From Akkermansiaceae bacterium UBA3385 (lineage in GTDB: Bacteria > Verrucomicrobiota > Verrucomicrobiia > Verrucomicrobiales > Akkermansiaceae), in the NCBI GenBank assembly GCA_002358905.1, contig DEPT01000075.1:1-7860 (forward strand): a stretch of 7,860 bases of DNA, given 5' to 3'. Shown here in pieces: positions 7,067-7,860 of the stretch. Position numbers and translations under genes: made by a program. A model generated the notes under the pieces. It was not told the origin of the DNA. It did no database searches and saw only the letters and a list, made by a program, of their open reading frames with translations. Each line of letters begins with the position of its first letter. Position 1 is the stretch's first letter.

Positions 7067-7101
7067 GTGCCAACTGAACTGCATGCCAGCGGGTCTGGCC
7101 G

Positions 7102-7551
7102 TCAATTTCCGGACGGAAAATAGCGGGCTACCAGCGGTTCCTGCACAGCAAAGAGTGACTCGCGGTCAGCGGGGTCATAGTCCAGATACCCATGCAAATG
7201 CGTAAGCCCATGCACCATGTAGCGGAAAAGCTCCTGCTCCCGGGGCAAATTGTGGGCCGCTGCGTAGGAAGCCGCTGTATCACAACTCACCAGGACCTCG
7301 CCATAAGGAAATGTGATGGCATCTGTCGCGGTGGGGTCATCCAGAAATTCACCATGCACTTCGGCAATCGTTGGATCATCCACAATGGAGATTTCCACCA
7401 CATCCAGATCGCTGAGCACATGGTCCGGTCCCTTGGGCGCAGACATCAGCTCTGGCAGCAGAGCCTGCAGAGCCTCGCGAAACCGCTCTGCCAGCGTCTC
7501 CGTCACCCAGCCATTCTCCACATTCACATAGATTTCAATCTGCGGAATCAT
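7102..7551 (-). CDS. ybeY: Endoribonuclease YbeY (rRNA maturation factor)
   Basis: The 149-residue single-domain metalloprotein belongs to the UPF0054/YbeY family, which takes part in 16S rRNA 3'-end maturation and ribosome quality control in the cytoplasm. The zinc motif is HGLTHLHGYLD (H114, H118, D124): the two first ligands are canonical and the third is Asp rather than His. The upstream block FLDDPTATDAITFPYGEVLVS corresponds to the family YRxKxxPTDVLSFP...GDI(V/I)IS segment but lacks the Arg of the proteobacterial proteins; to my knowledge the FL...TD-IITF form with Asp is usual in Bacteroidetes and related phyla. ATG at 7551 is supported by AGGAGG 6 bases upstream. The start lies within the end of tadA, so the two are one operon. 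The length is normal. Confidence 0.93.
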   Translation of the reverse strand: MIPQIEIYVNVENGWVTETLAERFREALQALLPELMSAPKGPDHVLSDLDVVEISIVDDPTIAEVHGEFLDDPTATDAITFPYGEVLVSCDTAASYAAAHNLPREQELFRYMVHGLTHLHGYLDYDPADRESLFAVQEPLVARYFPSGN

Positions 7552-7860
7552 TGTTTACCTCCTCGCGTTCGCGGCGTTTGCGTTCCTTTGCGGCAGCTCG
7601 TGCTGCACGAAAAAAAGATTGGAATTGCTCCAGACAGGCAGCTCCCAGCACACCACCCTGCACCTCACATTTATGATTCAGCGGCGGGTTGGAATCCAGC
7701 AGGTTAATCCACCCCCCACAGGCGCCGCCCCTGGGGTCGGGAATACCGAACACAACGCGGTCGGGTCTGCAATGCACCAGCGCACCAGCGCACATGGGGC
7801 AAGGTTCTTTGGTTACGTAAACTGTGCAGCCCTCCAGACGCCAATCGCCCACGGCAGCTT
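7535..7860 (-). CDS. tadA: tRNA-specific adenosine-34 deaminase TadA, N-terminus outside window
   Basis: The 107 visible C-terminal residues belong to a cytidine/deoxycytidylate-deaminase-fold enzyme that converts A34 to inosine in tRNA-Arg(ACG). LEGCTVYVTKEPCPMCAGAL carries the second zinc motif PCxxC (two Cys ligands) preceded by the typical YVTxEP strand. VVFGIPDPRGGACGG, then LNHKCEVQGGVL, then CLEQFQSFFRAARA follow in the usual TadA order. The HAE motif with the first zinc ligand and catalytic Glu must lie upstream of base 7860. A GTG at 7852 in this frame is internal (AAVGDWRLEG), not a start. The tail is basic then acidic (KERKRREREE). The stop at 7535 lies 17 bases inside ybeY. GuaD-like guanine deaminases share the fold but the sequence fits TadA better. 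Confidence 0.93.
   Translation of the reverse strand, partial: AAVGDWRLEGCTVYVTKEPCPMCAGALVHCRPDRVVFGIPDPRGGACGGWINLLDSNPPLNHKCEVQGGVLGAACLEQFQSFFRAARAAAKERKRREREEVNNDSAD
7558..7563 (-). promoter_or_regulatory. Ribosome binding site of ybeY
   Basis: AGGAGG on the minus strand, 6 bases before ATG at 7551, lies within the tadA coding sequence. It fixes the ybeY start and suggests coupled translation with tadA. Confidence 0.85.

Noticed and set aside
5980..7077. 365-codon open frame on the plus strand, antisense to the lpxR-like gene
   Set aside because: It lies opposite a gene with clear family motifs, has no recognisable domain or ribosome site, and its composition (many His, Arg, Pro) is that of a mirrored GC-rich coding strand.
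7046..7078. Promoter before the lpxR-like gene (TTCAGT, 16 bases, TATCAA)
   Set aside because: Both boxes are poor matches; the gene may equally be read through from ybeY.
7085..7099. Terminator after ybeY (GCCAG/CTGGC, 5-base loop)
   Set aside because: Only five base pairs and no T-tract on the minus strand; it could easily be chance.

Overview
The window reads as part of a chromosome of a Gram-negative, outer-membrane-bearing bacterium. All six recognisable genes lie on the minus strand, so the left edge of the window is the downstream end. The gene families point to a gut-type Verrucomicrobiota such as an Akkermansia relative: a large autotransporter with an autotransporter-associated beta-strand repeat, an LpxR-like lipid A deacylase, split System II cytochrome c maturation genes, and a YbeY with the FCB/PVC-type Asp variant of the zinc motif. 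That taxonomic call is an inference from protein style only. Layout, in transcription order (right to left): the 3' part of tadA (tRNA adenosine-34 deaminase, N-terminus outside the window) overlaps ybeY (rRNA-processing endoribonuclease) by 17 bases. After a gap of about 70-115 bases come three tightly packed envelope genes: an LpxR-family lipid A 3'-O-deacylase, then 1 base later ccsB (ResB-like), then ccsA overlapping it in a GTGA junction with a strong Shine-Dalgarno. After a 79-base intergenic region that holds a good sigma-70-type promoter and a palindrome, a very long autotransporter gene runs off the left edge, with 1373 residues visible and no internal stop. The autotransporter is the most distinctive item. 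Its order is: Sec signal peptide; an N-terminal module of about 360 residues with six cysteines and an Asp/Tyr-rich patch; a Pro-Asp-Glu linker built from a 12-residue repeat; a beta-helix-like passenger with an SPG element and one classical GAGTLTL repeat; five tandem repeats of about 42 residues; a short acidic/helical linker; and the first ~70 residues of the C-terminal beta-barrel. The barrel-coding end is clearly richer in GC than the passenger. Functionally the left two thirds of the window is an envelope region: remodelling of lipid A, heme ligation to secreted c-type cytochromes, and display of a large surface protein. The right end holds housekeeping RNA-metabolism genes. I see no mobile element, CRISPR array, tRNA or rRNA gene, and no new multi-gene defence system.
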